NCBI RefSeq assembly: GCF_021354595.1
Contig: NZ_JADWYJ010000006.1
Span: 124,001-188,000, forward strand
Reading direction: 5' to 3'
Origin: Maribellus sp. CM-23
Lineage (GTDB): Bacteria > Bacteroidota > Bacteroidia > Bacteroidales > Prolixibacteraceae
Length of the DNA: 64,000 nt
Part shown: piece by piece, positions 7,555 through 16,809 of the stretch
Layout of the letters: each line of letters starts with the position of its first letter
Position numbering within the stretch: the first letter of the stretch is position 1
The notes under the pieces: generated by a model
What the model was told of the DNA's origin: nothing
Databases searched by the model: none
What the model saw: the letters and a program-made list of their open reading frames with translations, nothing else
Program-made: the position numbers and the translations under genes

Positions 7555-9741
7555 ATGACAATCCAGGAGGAAATACTAACACGGTACGAGCATTTAAAGG
7601 AGTTTTGCCAACTTACCTGGGACGATGGATCCATGATTAGGTTGGAAAATGCCTTCGATTTTGCACGCGAAATACTGGGCGAGCACCGGTTTTCGCACAA
7701 CGAAGTAATTCTGGGGCATTCGCTGGATGTGGCTTCTGTAATTGCCATGGAAATTGGCCTGGAGCCCGATTCGGTAATTACCGGACTTTTGCACAATGTT
7801 CGTTATGCCGGCTTAAAAGAAAAGGCAACACACGAAGAAATAGCCAGTAAGTTTGGCGAGCATATTTTTTCGATACTTGATGGCATGGCAAAAATCAATG
7901 CCATGGGCACCGATACGATCGATCTGCATTCGGAGAACTACCGGAAGCTGATGCTGGCATTGGCAGGTGACGTGCGTGTTATCCTGATAAAAATAGCCGA
8001 CCGCCTGCAGGTAATGCGTAACCTTGAATGGTATAGTGTGGAACAGCAGCCGAAGCTGGTAAGCGAAACCCTGCATTTGTATGCTCCGCTGGCACATCGT
8101 TTGGGATTGTACAACATTAATTCTGAAATGCTGGATTTGAGCCTCAAATTTCAGAAACCCGAAGAATACAATTACGTAGTAACCCGCCTAAAGGAAACCG
8201 AAAAGGAACGGGCCGGTTTTGTGGCCGAGTTTGTAAAACCCATCGAAAAGAAACTGGCGAAAAGAGGCCTTCAGTTTTCGATGAAAGCGCGTACCAAATC
8301 CATCTCCTCCATTCATAATAAAATGAAAAAGCAGGACGTATCGTTTGATGAAGTGATGGATTTGTTTGCCATTCGGATAATCCTGGATTCAAAACCGGAA
8401 GATGAAAAAACGGATTGCTGGATGGCTTATTCCATCGTAACAGAGGAGTACCAGGCAAATACAAACCGTTTGCGCGACTGGATCACGATTCCGAAATCAA
8501 ATGGTTATGAATCGTTACACACTACGGTGATGGGGCCGCATAACAAGTGGGTGGAGATACAGATTCGAACCCGGCGAATGGACGAAATTGCCGAAAAGGG
8601 ACTGGCCGCACACTGGAAATACAAAGGCGGAAGGTCGTCGAACATTGATTCGTGGCTAACCGGCATCCGCGATGTACTTGAAAATCCGGGATTGAATGTG
8701 GTGGATTTTATCGATCATTTCAGAACCGATGTTTACAGCGATGAAATATTTGTTTTTACACCCAAAGGCGATTTGCGAAAGTTACCACAGGGCGCTACTT
8801 TACTGGACTTTGCCTACGAAATCCACTCAAAATTGGGAGATACCTGTGTGGGCGGATTGGTGAACGGAAAAAAGGTAACGCTGAAATATAAACTGAAAAA
8901 CGGCGACCAGATTTCGATTGATACTTCGAACAACCAAAAGCCTAAGTTGGACTGGCTTGATTTTCTGGTAACCTCAAAAGCCAAAAACAGAGTTCGGAAC
9001 AGTTTGAACGAGGAGCGCAATACACAGGCTGCTCACGGGCGTGAGATTTTGTTACGCAAGTTTAAAAACTGGAAGCTGGATTTAAACGACGATGCCATTC
9101 GGAAAGCGCTAAAGCATTTCAATTTTAAACTGGCCGTGGATTTCTATTACGAAATTGCGGGTGGCAAAATAGATCCGCTGGAGGTGAAGGCGCTGTTTGT
9201 GGAGAAAGAGGAAGAAGATGCCCGTAAAACGGTGGAAGAGTTGCTGCCGCAATCGCAAACAAAAGACTTTAATTACGGTGGCGGCGACGATTTTCTGGTA
9301 ATTGACAACAATCTTAACAATGTAAATTATAAATTGGCGCAGTGTTGCAATCCTGTTTTCGGAGACCGTATTTTTGGCTTTGTTACCATTAAACACGGGA
9401 TCAAGATTCACCGCGACAGGTGCCCGAATGCACTGCAAATGAAAGAACGTTATCCGTACAGGGTTATCAAGGCAAAATGGAAAGACCTGTCGAATAAAGG
9501 ATCGTTTCTTACCACGCTGCACATTTCGGGAACCGACGAAGTGGGGATCATCGGTGAAATAACACACATTATCTCGAAGGATGTGGGCACACACATGCGG
9601 TCGATGAACATTGAAACGGAAAAAGGAAATTTTGAAGGGAAGCTTCAGGTATTTGTGCACGGTTTGGAGCATCTGGAGTTTTTGATTCAGCGTTTGCAAA
9701 AAGTGAAGGGAATTACCTCGGTTTTCAGAGGCGAAAAATAA
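7555..9741 (+). CDS. RelA/SpoT-family (p)ppGpp synthetase with degenerate hydrolase domain
   Basis: 728 residues in the full RSH order: N-terminal HD-like domain (about 20-170), synthetase (about 220-350), TGS (about 385-445, DEIFVFTPKGDLRKLP), a Cys-containing segment (CCNPVFGDRIFGFV, about 600) and a C-terminal ACT domain. The synthetase G-loop YESLHTTVMG and the EIQIRT strand are intact, so alarmone synthesis looks possible. In the HD domain the metal-binding pair is HN (LLHNVRYAG) where active hydrolases have HD followed by ED, and the later DRLHNMR is DRLQVMR. Hydrolysis is therefore probably lost and a second RSH would have to degrade ppGpp. Followed 18 nt later by glycerate kinase. Confidence 0.9.
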   Translation: MTIQEEILTRYEHLKEFCQLTWDDGSMIRLENAFDFAREILGEHRFSHNEVILGHSLDVASVIAMEIGLEPDSVITGLLHNVRYAGLKEKATHEEIASKFGEHIFSILDGMAKINAMGTDTIDLHSENYRKLMLALAGDVRVILIKIADRLQVMRNLEWYSVEQQPKLVSETLHLYAPLAHRLGLYNINSEMLDLSLKFQKPEEYNYVVTRLKETEKERAGFVAEFVKPIEKKLAKRGLQFSMKARTKSISSIHNKMKKQDVSFDEVMDLFAIRIILDSKPEDEKTDCWMAYSIVTEEYQANTNRLRDWITIPKSNGYESLHTTVMGPHNKWVEIQIRTRRMDEIAEKGLAAHWKYKGGRSSNIDSWLTGIRDVLENPGLNVVDFIDHFRTDVYSDEIFVFTPKGDLRKLPQGATLLDFAYEIHSKLGDTCVGGLVNGKKVTLKYKLKNGDQISIDTSNNQKPKLDWLDFLVTSKAKNRVRNSLNEERNTQAAHGREILLRKFKNWKLDLNDDAIRKALKHFNFKLAVDFYYEIAGGKIDPLEVKALFVEKEEEDARKTVEELLPQSQTKDFNYGGGDDFLVIDNNLNNVNYKLAQCCNPVFGDRIFGFVTIKHGIKIHRDRCPNALQMKERYPYRVIKAKWKDLSNKGSFLTTLHISGTDEVGIIGEITHIISKDVGTHMRSMNIETEKGNFEGKLQVFVHGLEHLEFLIQRLQKVKGITSVFRGEK

Positions 9742-9759
9742 AAGAAGAAAATACATTTT

Positions 9760-10884
9760 ATGAAGATACTGATCGCACCCAATTCGATGAAGGGAAGCTT
9801 GAATGCCTTTGACTTTTGTTATGTGCTTGAAAAAGCATTTGGTAAAGTTTCCGGCGAATTTGAGGTGCACAAAGTTCCGGTAGCCGATGGGGGCGACTTT
9901 ACCGGCGAAGTGCTGGCACAACGATTAAAAGCTACTCCGGTGCATCTGACCGTTACCGGGCCTTTTGGGAAGCCGGTTCAGGCAAAATATGCAATTTCAG
10001 GCAAAACAGCTGTTATTGAAATGGCCGACGCCTCCGGAATGAAACTGGTAAACAGCTCCGAATTAAATCCGCTGGAAGCATCTTCATTCGGAACGGGCGA
10101 ACTGATTGCCGACGCTATTGATAAAGGTTGCCGTGAAATTTACCTGGCCATTGGCGGTAGCGCAACGGTTGACGGGGGAGTGGGCATGATGGAAGCGCTG
10201 GGGTTTCGTTTTTGGGATAAAAACGGAGTTCAGCTAAAAACCAAAGGCGGAATTCTGGGACAAATAGCCTCCGTTGAAAAACCGGATACCAAACAGGAAG
10301 TAACCGTTAAAATCATTTGCGATGTGGACAACCCTTTGTTGGGCAAGAGTGGCGCAGCCGCTGTATTTGGTCCGCAGAAAGGTGCTACTCCCGACATGGT
10401 GGTTGAGCTGGAAAACGGACTAAAAAACTGGGCCGGAATCCTGGAGTCGGAGAGTGGTACAGATTTACGGAATATTAAAGGTGCGGGTGCTGCCGGCGGA
10501 ATTTCTTTGCCATTGATGGCTTTTTTTGATGCTGAAATCGTACCGGGAGCCGACTTTGTACTGGAACAGCTGAAGCTGAAAGAAGAAATTGAATGGGCGG
10601 ATATCGTGATTACCGGGGAAGGAAAGATTGACGGTCAGACCCTGAACAACAAAGCACCTTATGCTGTTGCGAAGATGGCTCGTGCCTGCGGAAAACCTGT
10701 TTTTGCCATTGGCGGGAAAACAGAATCCGAAGCGTCCGATGCCTTTGACGGAATTTATTCGCTGGTAAACGGTGCAATGACTCTGGAAGAAGCCATGACG
10801 AATGCGCCAAAATTGTTGTATGCTTTTGGTAGTGAGTTTGCCAAGACAGTGAAAATTCTGGCCGGGATCAGTTCACACAAATAA
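9760..10884 (+). CDS. glxK: Glycerate kinase
   Basis: 374 residues, full length for the glycerate kinase type II family (GlxK/GarK), which phosphorylates D-glycerate to a phosphoglycerate with ATP. The family phrases MKILIAPNSMKGSL at the N-terminus, PVADGGDFT around residue 48, IGGSATVDGGVGMMEALG around 135 and DIVITGEGKIDGQTLNNKAP near 290 are visible. Starts 18 nt after the RSH gene, and a small TPR gene follows at 21 nt, so the three may share a transcript. Confidence 0.93.
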   Translation: MKILIAPNSMKGSLNAFDFCYVLEKAFGKVSGEFEVHKVPVADGGDFTGEVLAQRLKATPVHLTVTGPFGKPVQAKYAISGKTAVIEMADASGMKLVNSSELNPLEASSFGTGELIADAIDKGCREIYLAIGGSATVDGGVGMMEALGFRFWDKNGVQLKTKGGILGQIASVEKPDTKQEVTVKIICDVDNPLLGKSGAAAVFGPQKGATPDMVVELENGLKNWAGILESESGTDLRNIKGAGAAGGISLPLMAFFDAEIVPGADFVLEQLKLKEEIEWADIVITGEGKIDGQTLNNKAPYAVAKMARACGKPVFAIGGKTESEASDAFDGIYSLVNGAMTLEEAMTNAPKLLYAFGSEFAKTVKILAGISSHK

Positions 10885-10905
10885 AATGTTGTCAATCAAT
10901 ATAAA

Positions 10906-11184
10906 ATGGAAATAACAGAACAATTAGATAGGGTAAAAGTGTTATTAAAGAATGAAAAAGCTTCGGAAGCAAAAGAGGCTTTTGATTTGATAGGTGCTTT
11001 TAACAGCGTGGACTATTTTTTAGTGAAGGGAAGTATTGAACAGAAATTTCAGCATTGGGGAGAGGCAATTAACGCCTACAACCGGGTGATTGAAATTGAT
11101 CCGGACAACGAGGAGGCGAAAAATAATCTCCATTTGATTCAAAATATTTTGAACTTTTGGAATCCTGATCAATACAATCCTTAG
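10906..11184 (+). CDS. Small TPR-repeat protein
   Basis: 92 residues without signal peptide. One clear tetratricopeptide unit is visible at about residues 50-83 (WGEAINAYNRVIEIDPDNEEAKNNLHLI), preceded by a weaker helical pair. TPRs mediate protein contacts; no partner can be named. It follows glycerate kinase at 21 nt and may be co-transcribed with it. Nothing recognisable lies in the 200 nt after it apart from a TATTTTTG box at 11319-11326 that could serve the next gene. Confidence 0.7.
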   Translation: MEITEQLDRVKVLLKNEKASEAKEAFDLIGAFNSVDYFLVKGSIEQKFQHWGEAINAYNRVIEIDPDNEEAKNNLHLIQNILNFWNPDQYNP

Positions 11185-11388
11185 CATACTAAAGGTGAAC
11201 TGTTTAGTGGAAGGGTGTCAGCGTTCATTTTTGTGGTGTAGTTGGATTTGAACTCAATTGTCTGGTGGTATGACAAGATTCTTGCTGCCGGCTTTTTAGG
11301 TTTTTTCATCAGATTTGTTATTTTTGATGCTCATCCAAAAAAAACGTCAAAATTTTAGACTTTATAAGAATTAAACGAATTGAAAAAA

Positions 11389-12237
11389 ATGAAAAAAGTA
11401 GTATTGTTATTTTGTGCAGTATGTTTTGCTGTGGTTTCGTTTGCACAGGATGCTGCGGAAAAAATTAATCAGGCCAATGATGCACTGCAGGCCAAAGAAT
11501 ATGCAAAAGCATTGGAGTTATACGAATCGGCAATGGCCAATCTTGGAGATGTTCAGGTACCTGAAGCCATCAATTTCAATATTGGTTTGGCTGCCTATAA
11601 CGCGGACAAATATGAAAAAGCCATTCAATATTTCGAAAAAGCAGTTGTTGCCAAGGCAAATGTAGATAAGGCTTACGAGTACATGGCTGGTTCTTACGCC
11701 AAGTTGGATAAAACCAATGAAGCGCTGGACACTTACGCAAAAGCCATTGAAGCCAATCCGGAAGAAAAAGCAAGTTTGTCTTACAACGCCGGTATTGTGG
11801 CTTATAAAGGCAAAGCCTATCAAAAAGCTGTTGACTTTTTCACTGCTTCTGTAGCGGGTAATTACAAAGGCGAAACAGCCCAGTATTACAAAGCTGTTGC
11901 TTTGAATAAACTTAACAAAGATGCTGAGTACAAAGCAGCGTTGGAAGAAGGTGTAGCTAAATTTCCGGAAGATGACAAACTAGGCAAAGGTTTGGCCAAT
12001 GTGTATGTATCAGAAGGAAACGAGTTGTACAAAAAAGGTGCAGAGATTTTAAGCGCGGCCAATACAAAAGTAAACGCCGGTAGCTTATCAACTGCCGACG
12101 AAGCTTATACAGCCGAAGTAAACAAGGCTAAAAAAGAATTTGCTTCAGCACTGGAAGTATTGGAAAAAGCTTTGAAACTGGATGCAAGCAATGCCAACGC
12201 AACAAAATTGATTGAAGCTTGCAAAGCAGCTATGTAG
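11389..12237 (+). CDS. Exported TPR-repeat protein
   Basis: 282 residues from the ATG at 11389; an in-frame TTG three codons earlier is less likely. A signal peptide (MKKVVLLFCAVCFAVVSFAQ) suggests periplasmic location. At least four TPR-like units follow, with recurring A-x-x-Y-x-K-A patterns (AKEYAKALELYESAM, ADKYEKAIQYFEKAV, TNEALDTYAKAIEANPEE, KAYQKAVDFFTASV), and a coiled region at the C-terminus. Probably a scaffold; function unknown. A bidirectional terminator follows. Confidence 0.8.
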   Translation: MKKVVLLFCAVCFAVVSFAQDAAEKINQANDALQAKEYAKALELYESAMANLGDVQVPEAINFNIGLAAYNADKYEKAIQYFEKAVVAKANVDKAYEYMAGSYAKLDKTNEALDTYAKAIEANPEEKASLSYNAGIVAYKGKAYQKAVDFFTASVAGNYKGETAQYYKAVALNKLNKDAEYKAALEEGVAKFPEDDKLGKGLANVYVSEGNELYKKGAEILSAANTKVNAGSLSTADEAYTAEVNKAKKEFASALEVLEKALKLDASNANATKLIEACKAAM

Positions 12238-12258
12238 GTTAATTTTGGTTGAATAAAA

Positions 12259-12294
12259 GAAAACGCCTCGGGTCTTCCCGGGGCGTTTTTTTGT
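12259..12294. terminator. Bidirectional terminator between the TPR gene and the polysaccharide locus
   Basis: AAACGCCTCGGG/CCCGGGGCGTTT, a 12-bp stem with one T-G pair and a TCTT loop, flanked by A-tract and T-tract so it can act on both strands. It ends the plus-strand TPR gene and may also catch transcripts leaving Wzi. Between it and Wzi (12295-12588) there is no gene, only low-complexity text-like sequence. Confidence 0.85.
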
Positions 12295-12588
12295 TGCACG
12301 ACTGCAACGGTTTGGTGGCTATCTTTTTCGAGGATTCTTGATCTTGGAGATTATAGCTGTAGTGCTGTTTCTTTTTTTTGTAATCAGGTCTCTATGTAGC
12401 CTTTTCGTAACACTAAAGCTCTCGCATTAAACTCTGAATACTGGACTGCAAACTTCGTTCTCTAAGCCCAGGAAATTGAACTATAAACAGACACAAGACG
12501 CAAGACAAGTAATTTGTCAGGGGTATGAGTACTGAGTATCGAATATCAGTCCTTGAGTCCTTCAATCCCTCAGTCATTGGTCACAGGG

Positions 12589-14034
12589 TCATCTCAGGAT
12601 ATGCCATTTAACCGACAGCATAGCACCCAAACGGGTTGTTGATTTTCCCTGGTCGTACAAGCTGCCATGGTCAGCAGCTACTGAAGCGCCAAATTCCAGG
12701 CTTTTTCCGTAAGGTTGCCACGATAGCTCTAAAAGCGACATGGCCTGTTTCCGGGAAGGTTGGTAGGTGTCCAAACCTCCGCTTTTGTATTGACCGAAAT
12801 TGTTGCTGTAGGTCAGCATCGTTTTCCAGCGAATGCTTTCAGACAGAAAACCAATGGCTCCGATGTGAAATCCTGAGAAGCGGGTATTTTCGAATCCCAT
12901 AGAAATCCCTTCGCTGTTGTTTAGCGGGCCAAATAGTGGACTTACCATTGCCATTTGATGATAGGTAACCCCTGAGCGGTAAACACCGTGGTTAAAGTAA
13001 TTATCCAAACCCCGGCCGTGTAATTCTCCATCAGGTTTCGGGACAAGGTGGGTACTTCCACTCTGATGTTTTGTATGAAAATATTCAAGCAGCAGGGACT
13101 TGATCAACGGCCGTTCCGATTTTCCTGTCAGGTACAGGCCATAAAGGTTGTCCTTGTAATTGTCCCATTCCATCCCTGATTTATCATCAAAAGGATGACT
13201 TAAGTAAAAGGTTGCGGTGAACCGGTTCCAGCCTTTTTTTATTTCCAGCTGATAGGTTCCGTAACTGTTCCCGGCTACGTTTGCTTTATCGGTTGGCAAA
13301 GCATTTTCACCTCCTGCTTTTCCCAATACATAATCAAAGTAAGCTTCCCATCCCTGAAGTTCTCCATAGGTAGGATGAGTACCGCCCCACATAACAAAGT
13401 GTTCGAGCCCGGCGGTTAAGTGCCAGGAAGCAGCTTGCCCAAAACGCAGGAACAAAGCTTTGCGGTGTAAATGGGTGTTTTCTACGTAGCGATTGTCGTT
13501 AAGCAACCCCTCTTCGTAAAAACCATAGATCGAAAACCAGGTGTTTACCGGAACAAAACGGTTAAAACCAGCCCGTATTTTCGGATGTGGGCGTGCATTG
13601 CGCGAAGAGGCCATGTTGCCATTGCTGGTTGATAATCCTTCGTATTTCTCCTGGTCAGCAAAAGCTCCAAAGCTTAATTGTAGGCTTTTCCATCCCAAAC
13701 CGCCGTAGAGTTCGGTAAAGCGAACATCGCTATCGTTTGCCAGCAACAGGTTTAAACGTACGCCGCTGGAAATACGGAATGTAGATTCTCCTATGGTTTT
13801 GTTATAGTTCCCGTTGAACTCAAGGTTCTGAACCGTCTCGTTTTCGGGAGTGTAACGCCCCAGCTGATTGGCCCAAAACCAAAAGGGCAATCGGTTGTTG
13901 GTCCCGGCAAGCGTATTAAAGCGGAGATCCATGTTTTGTCCGCTGCCTTGATAAATACCTAAAAACAGAAAGGCAAAAAGTAATAGCCTTTTCCGAAGGA
14001 TCTTTTTAGCAAATGATGGAATAACTGTTTTCAT
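12589..14034 (-). CDS. wzi: Wzi-like capsule assembly outer-membrane protein
   Basis: 481 residues. A basic N-terminus and hydrophobic segment (LLLFAFLFLGIYQGSG) form a signal peptide; the rest is rich in aromatic-ended beta strands (FWFWANQLGRY, WYSIYGFYEEG-like, LYGLYLTGKSERP) as expected for a Wzi-family beta-barrel that anchors capsule or organises surface polysaccharide. It abuts the sugar transferase gene upstream with no gap (stop of that gene at 14035) and is the last gene of the polysaccharide locus. The family call is good; the anchoring role is by analogy with E. coli Wzi. Confidence 0.85.
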   Translation of the reverse strand: MKTVIPSFAKKILRKRLLLFAFLFLGIYQGSGQNMDLRFNTLAGTNNRLPFWFWANQLGRYTPENETVQNLEFNGNYNKTIGESTFRISSGVRLNLLLANDSDVRFTELYGGLGWKSLQLSFGAFADQEKYEGLSTSNGNMASSRNARPHPKIRAGFNRFVPVNTWFSIYGFYEEGLLNDNRYVENTHLHRKALFLRFGQAASWHLTAGLEHFVMWGGTHPTYGELQGWEAYFDYVLGKAGGENALPTDKANVAGNSYGTYQLEIKKGWNRFTATFYLSHPFDDKSGMEWDNYKDNLYGLYLTGKSERPLIKSLLLEYFHTKHQSGSTHLVPKPDGELHGRGLDNYFNHGVYRSGVTYHQMAMVSPLFGPLNNSEGISMGFENTRFSGFHIGAIGFLSESIRWKTMLTYSNNFGQYKSGGLDTYQPSRKQAMSLLELSWQPYGKSLEFGASVAADHGSLYDQGKSTTRLGAMLSVKWHILR

Positions 14035-15423
14035 TTATACCGCGTTTTTCCAGGCTCTTTTACTGAATAAAGTCAACCAGATAATTTTTATGTCCCAGTT
14101 AAAGTTCCAGTTATTAATGTATTCCATATCGGCGTTCACGCGGTTTTGCATGGCACTGAGCCTTTTTGTTTCCCCCCTGTAGCCTCTCACTTGCGCCCAG
14201 CCGGTTATTCCCGGTTTTACATAGTGGCGTACCAGGTAATGATCGATCAGGGCTGAATACTCTTCGGTATGCTTCAGCATATGCGGCCGGGGCCCCACAA
14301 CCGACATGTCTCCTTTTAAAACATTGATAAACTGGGGAAATTCATCGATATTGGTTTTGCGTAAAAAGCGCCCGATCCGGGTAATGCGAACATCGTTTGC
14401 GGTAGCCTGTACTTTATCCGCATCGTTACTGGGTTTCATACTCCGGAATTTATAACAGGAAAAAGTGCGGTTGTTGATGCCGGTTCGCTGTTGTTTAAAA
14501 AAAACAGGGCCTTTGGAGCTCAGTTTTATTGCAACTGCCAGAATGGGGAAGAGCCAGGAAAAGAGAAAAACAATCACCGAAAGGGAGAAAACAATGTCAA
14601 ACAAACGCTTTTGTACCCTGAAGGCCACTTTGTCCAATGGGATTTCCTGCGGATTTAATACCAGCAAGTCACCGATCGATTCCACATCTTTTTGATGACT
14701 CCTGAACCACCACTGGCTTTTGGGAACAAAACGAAGCCGCACACCTTTCTGGTTGCAGATCTTCAATATCTTTTTGGCTTTTTCTTCGTTGTTTTCCTCG
14801 TTAAAGAGCGATATCGTATAATAGATAAAATGAATATCGTGTTGGTCAATTAATTCCTCCAAATCATTGGGATGTCCGAGGTAGCCTTCAATGTCAGTAT
14901 TAACAGAACCAATATAGCCCGAAAAACGAAAACCCAGTGTTGGATTGCTGTCAATGATTTTCTTCAGAATTTCTCCTGTTTCGTTGCATCCGATAACCAC
15001 CGTGTTTAAGGATTTGGTGCTGTCTTTCCTGCGGTACCTCAGGTAATGATAGAAGACCCAGTAAAACAGGATTTTTCCCAGGTAAAACAGGAGGGTATAT
15101 TGAAAGAAAAATACCCGTAAAAAATTCCCCGGGATAAAAACAAATTCGATTACGGCTGCAACCAGGTAAAATACCAGTTGCCGTTTGGTAATTCGGGCCA
15201 GACGATTAAAAATGCTGTCACGAAGGAACAGGTTTTTTTTGGAAAATACCAGGTACGATATGATCCATGCCAGGTTTCCGTGTAAGAGGTAAATACTCAT
15301 GGTACGGTAGTCCCTGGCTGATATATCAAAACTGAGCCACGCCATAATGGCCAATGCCGTGTTTAGAAGGACCAGATCAATTGCCAGGTAAAGAATAAGT
15401 AGTTCGGTTTCGCGGGATTTCAT
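14035..15423 (-). CDS. Polyprenyl-phosphate glycosyl-1-phosphate transferase (WcaJ type, full length)
   Basis: 462 residues. Four hydrophobic segments in the first 120 residues, a CoA-binding-like nucleotide fold (VVIGCNETGEILKKI, about 142-157) and a C-terminal bacterial sugar transferase domain from about 268 (KRLFDIVFSLSVIVFLF, FFKQQRTGINNRTFSCYKFRSM, DEFPQFINVLKGDMSVVGPRP, KPGITGWAQVRG). Such enzymes load the first sugar phosphate onto undecaprenyl phosphate and so start repeat-unit synthesis. A second, short transferase is encoded at 16810-17532, so either could be the initiator. A TAACTTTG -7-like box lies at 15452-15459 upstream without a matching -33. Confidence 0.92.
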   Translation of the reverse strand: MKSRETELLILYLAIDLVLLNTALAIMAWLSFDISARDYRTMSIYLLHGNLAWIISYLVFSKKNLFLRDSIFNRLARITKRQLVFYLVAAVIEFVFIPGNFLRVFFFQYTLLFYLGKILFYWVFYHYLRYRRKDSTKSLNTVVIGCNETGEILKKIIDSNPTLGFRFSGYIGSVNTDIEGYLGHPNDLEELIDQHDIHFIYYTISLFNEENNEEKAKKILKICNQKGVRLRFVPKSQWWFRSHQKDVESIGDLLVLNPQEIPLDKVAFRVQKRLFDIVFSLSVIVFLFSWLFPILAVAIKLSSKGPVFFKQQRTGINNRTFSCYKFRSMKPSNDADKVQATANDVRITRIGRFLRKTNIDEFPQFINVLKGDMSVVGPRPHMLKHTEEYSALIDHYLVRHYVKPGITGWAQVRGYRGETKRLSAMQNRVNADMEYINNWNFNWDIKIIWLTLFSKRAWKNAV

Positions 15424-15656
15424 TTAAGTTTCTGTTTCTGCTAACAGCTGTCAAAGTTATTGTTTAACACGTAATATTTGCTGCTTTATAACAGCTTACC
15501 GGTTAAATCAATAAAAAAACTGATTCAGACAGCTTGACAAGTATTAACTCGGGTTTGTAAAAAACTGTTTCAATTCACTGATGGCATTTGTAACCCAATG
15601 ATATGGAATAAACAAAGTGTAGGTAGTAAATATTGTTTAAAAAAGAAAATGATTGT

Positions 15657-16607
15657 CTATTCCTCCAATTGTTTCAGCAGCTGTTCAAAATAAGCAATCG
15701 TATTTTTTAGTCCTTCCCGAAGTTGCACTTTAGGTTCCCAACCGTTAAGAGCTTCCCGTGCAAGAGAAATGTCGGGACGGCGTTGCCTGGGATCATCGGG
15801 CGGTAAGGGCTGAAAGACTATTTTTGACGAGGAACCGGTTAGCTCCAGTATGGTTTCAGCCAGTTCGTTCATGGTAAATTCGTTGGGGTTTCCAATGTTA
15901 ACCGGCCCTAAAAAGTCATCCGGAGTTTGCATCATTCGCACCATTCCTTCCACCAGGTCGTCGACGTACTGAAAAGAGCGGGTTTGTGATCCGTCTCCAA
16001 AAATAGTAATGTCATTTCCCTTTAAGGCCTGTACGATAAAATTGGAAACAACCCGGCCATCGTTGGGATTCATGTTGGGGCCATAGGTGTTGAATATGCG
16101 TACGATCTTGATTTTAACATCGTTCTGTACGTGGTAATTCATAAACAGCGACTCGGCGCAGCGTTTGCCTTCGTCGTAACACGAGCGGGGACCTATGGGA
16201 TTTACATTTCCCCAGTATTCTTCGGGTTGCGGGTGAACGGTAGGATCGCCGTACACTTCGCTGGTACTGGCCTGCAGTATCCTGGCTTTTACACGTTTGG
16301 CCAGGCCCAGCATGTTAATAGCCCCCATTACGGAGGTTTTAATGGTTTTGATCGGGTTGTACTGGTAATGCACCGGACTGGCCGGACACGCCAGGTTGTA
16401 CACCTCGTCCACTTCTGCAAAATAGGGGTGGGTAACATCCTGCCGCACGAGTTCAAACATCGGGTGCCCCAGCATGGGCAGTATGTTCTGTTTCGATCCG
16501 GTGAAATAGTTATCGAGGCATATTACGTCGTGCCCGTCGTTTAAAAGTCTCTGGCACAGATGCGACCCGATAAATCCCGCACCTCCGGTAACAAGAATTC
16601 TTTTCAT
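15657..16607 (-). CDS. UDP-glucuronate decarboxylase (UDP-xylose synthase)
   Basis: 316 residues, an extended short-chain dehydrogenase. The NAD site GGAGFIGSHLC is at residue 8, the catalytic Tyr-x3-Lys in SCYDEGKRCAES around residue 145, and the region PIGPRSCYDEGKR with RIFNTYGPNMNPNDGRVVSNF is the standard UXS signature. It converts UDP-glucuronate to UDP-xylose. The substrate would come from the Ugd encoded at 34091-35509 in the same locus, so xylose is a likely sugar of the polymer. Confidence 0.93.
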   Translation of the reverse strand: MKRILVTGGAGFIGSHLCQRLLNDGHDVICLDNYFTGSKQNILPMLGHPMFELVRQDVTHPYFAEVDEVYNLACPASPVHYQYNPIKTIKTSVMGAINMLGLAKRVKARILQASTSEVYGDPTVHPQPEEYWGNVNPIGPRSCYDEGKRCAESLFMNYHVQNDVKIKIVRIFNTYGPNMNPNDGRVVSNFIVQALKGNDITIFGDGSQTRSFQYVDDLVEGMVRMMQTPDDFLGPVNIGNPNEFTMNELAETILELTGSSSKIVFQPLPPDDPRQRRPDISLAREALNGWEPKVQLREGLKNTIAYFEQLLKQLEE

Positions 16608-16809
16608 TGTATCACTTGTTTTGGCTAAAATTTGGCTGCTTCAATGTTACTTATTATTTGGAGAAGTAACAAGGAAAACGATTGTATACTGATGGGTTGA
16701 GGGATTGATGGATTGAGTTAAGGCTTGATACAAGATCCTTGATTTTGGATGCATGATTTCTATTTCACTAACATTCTAATCTTCTGACATTCTAATATTC
16801 CAATCTTCC

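Noticed and set aside
9109..9921. 270-residue minus-strand frame across the RSH and glycerate kinase genes
   Set aside because: It spans two firmly identified plus-strand genes and shows low-complexity His/Phe-rich composition typical of antisense frames.
11185..11388. Possible small RNA or gene between the two TPR genes
   Set aside because: No stem-loop with T-tract and no reading frame of note; only a -7-like box.
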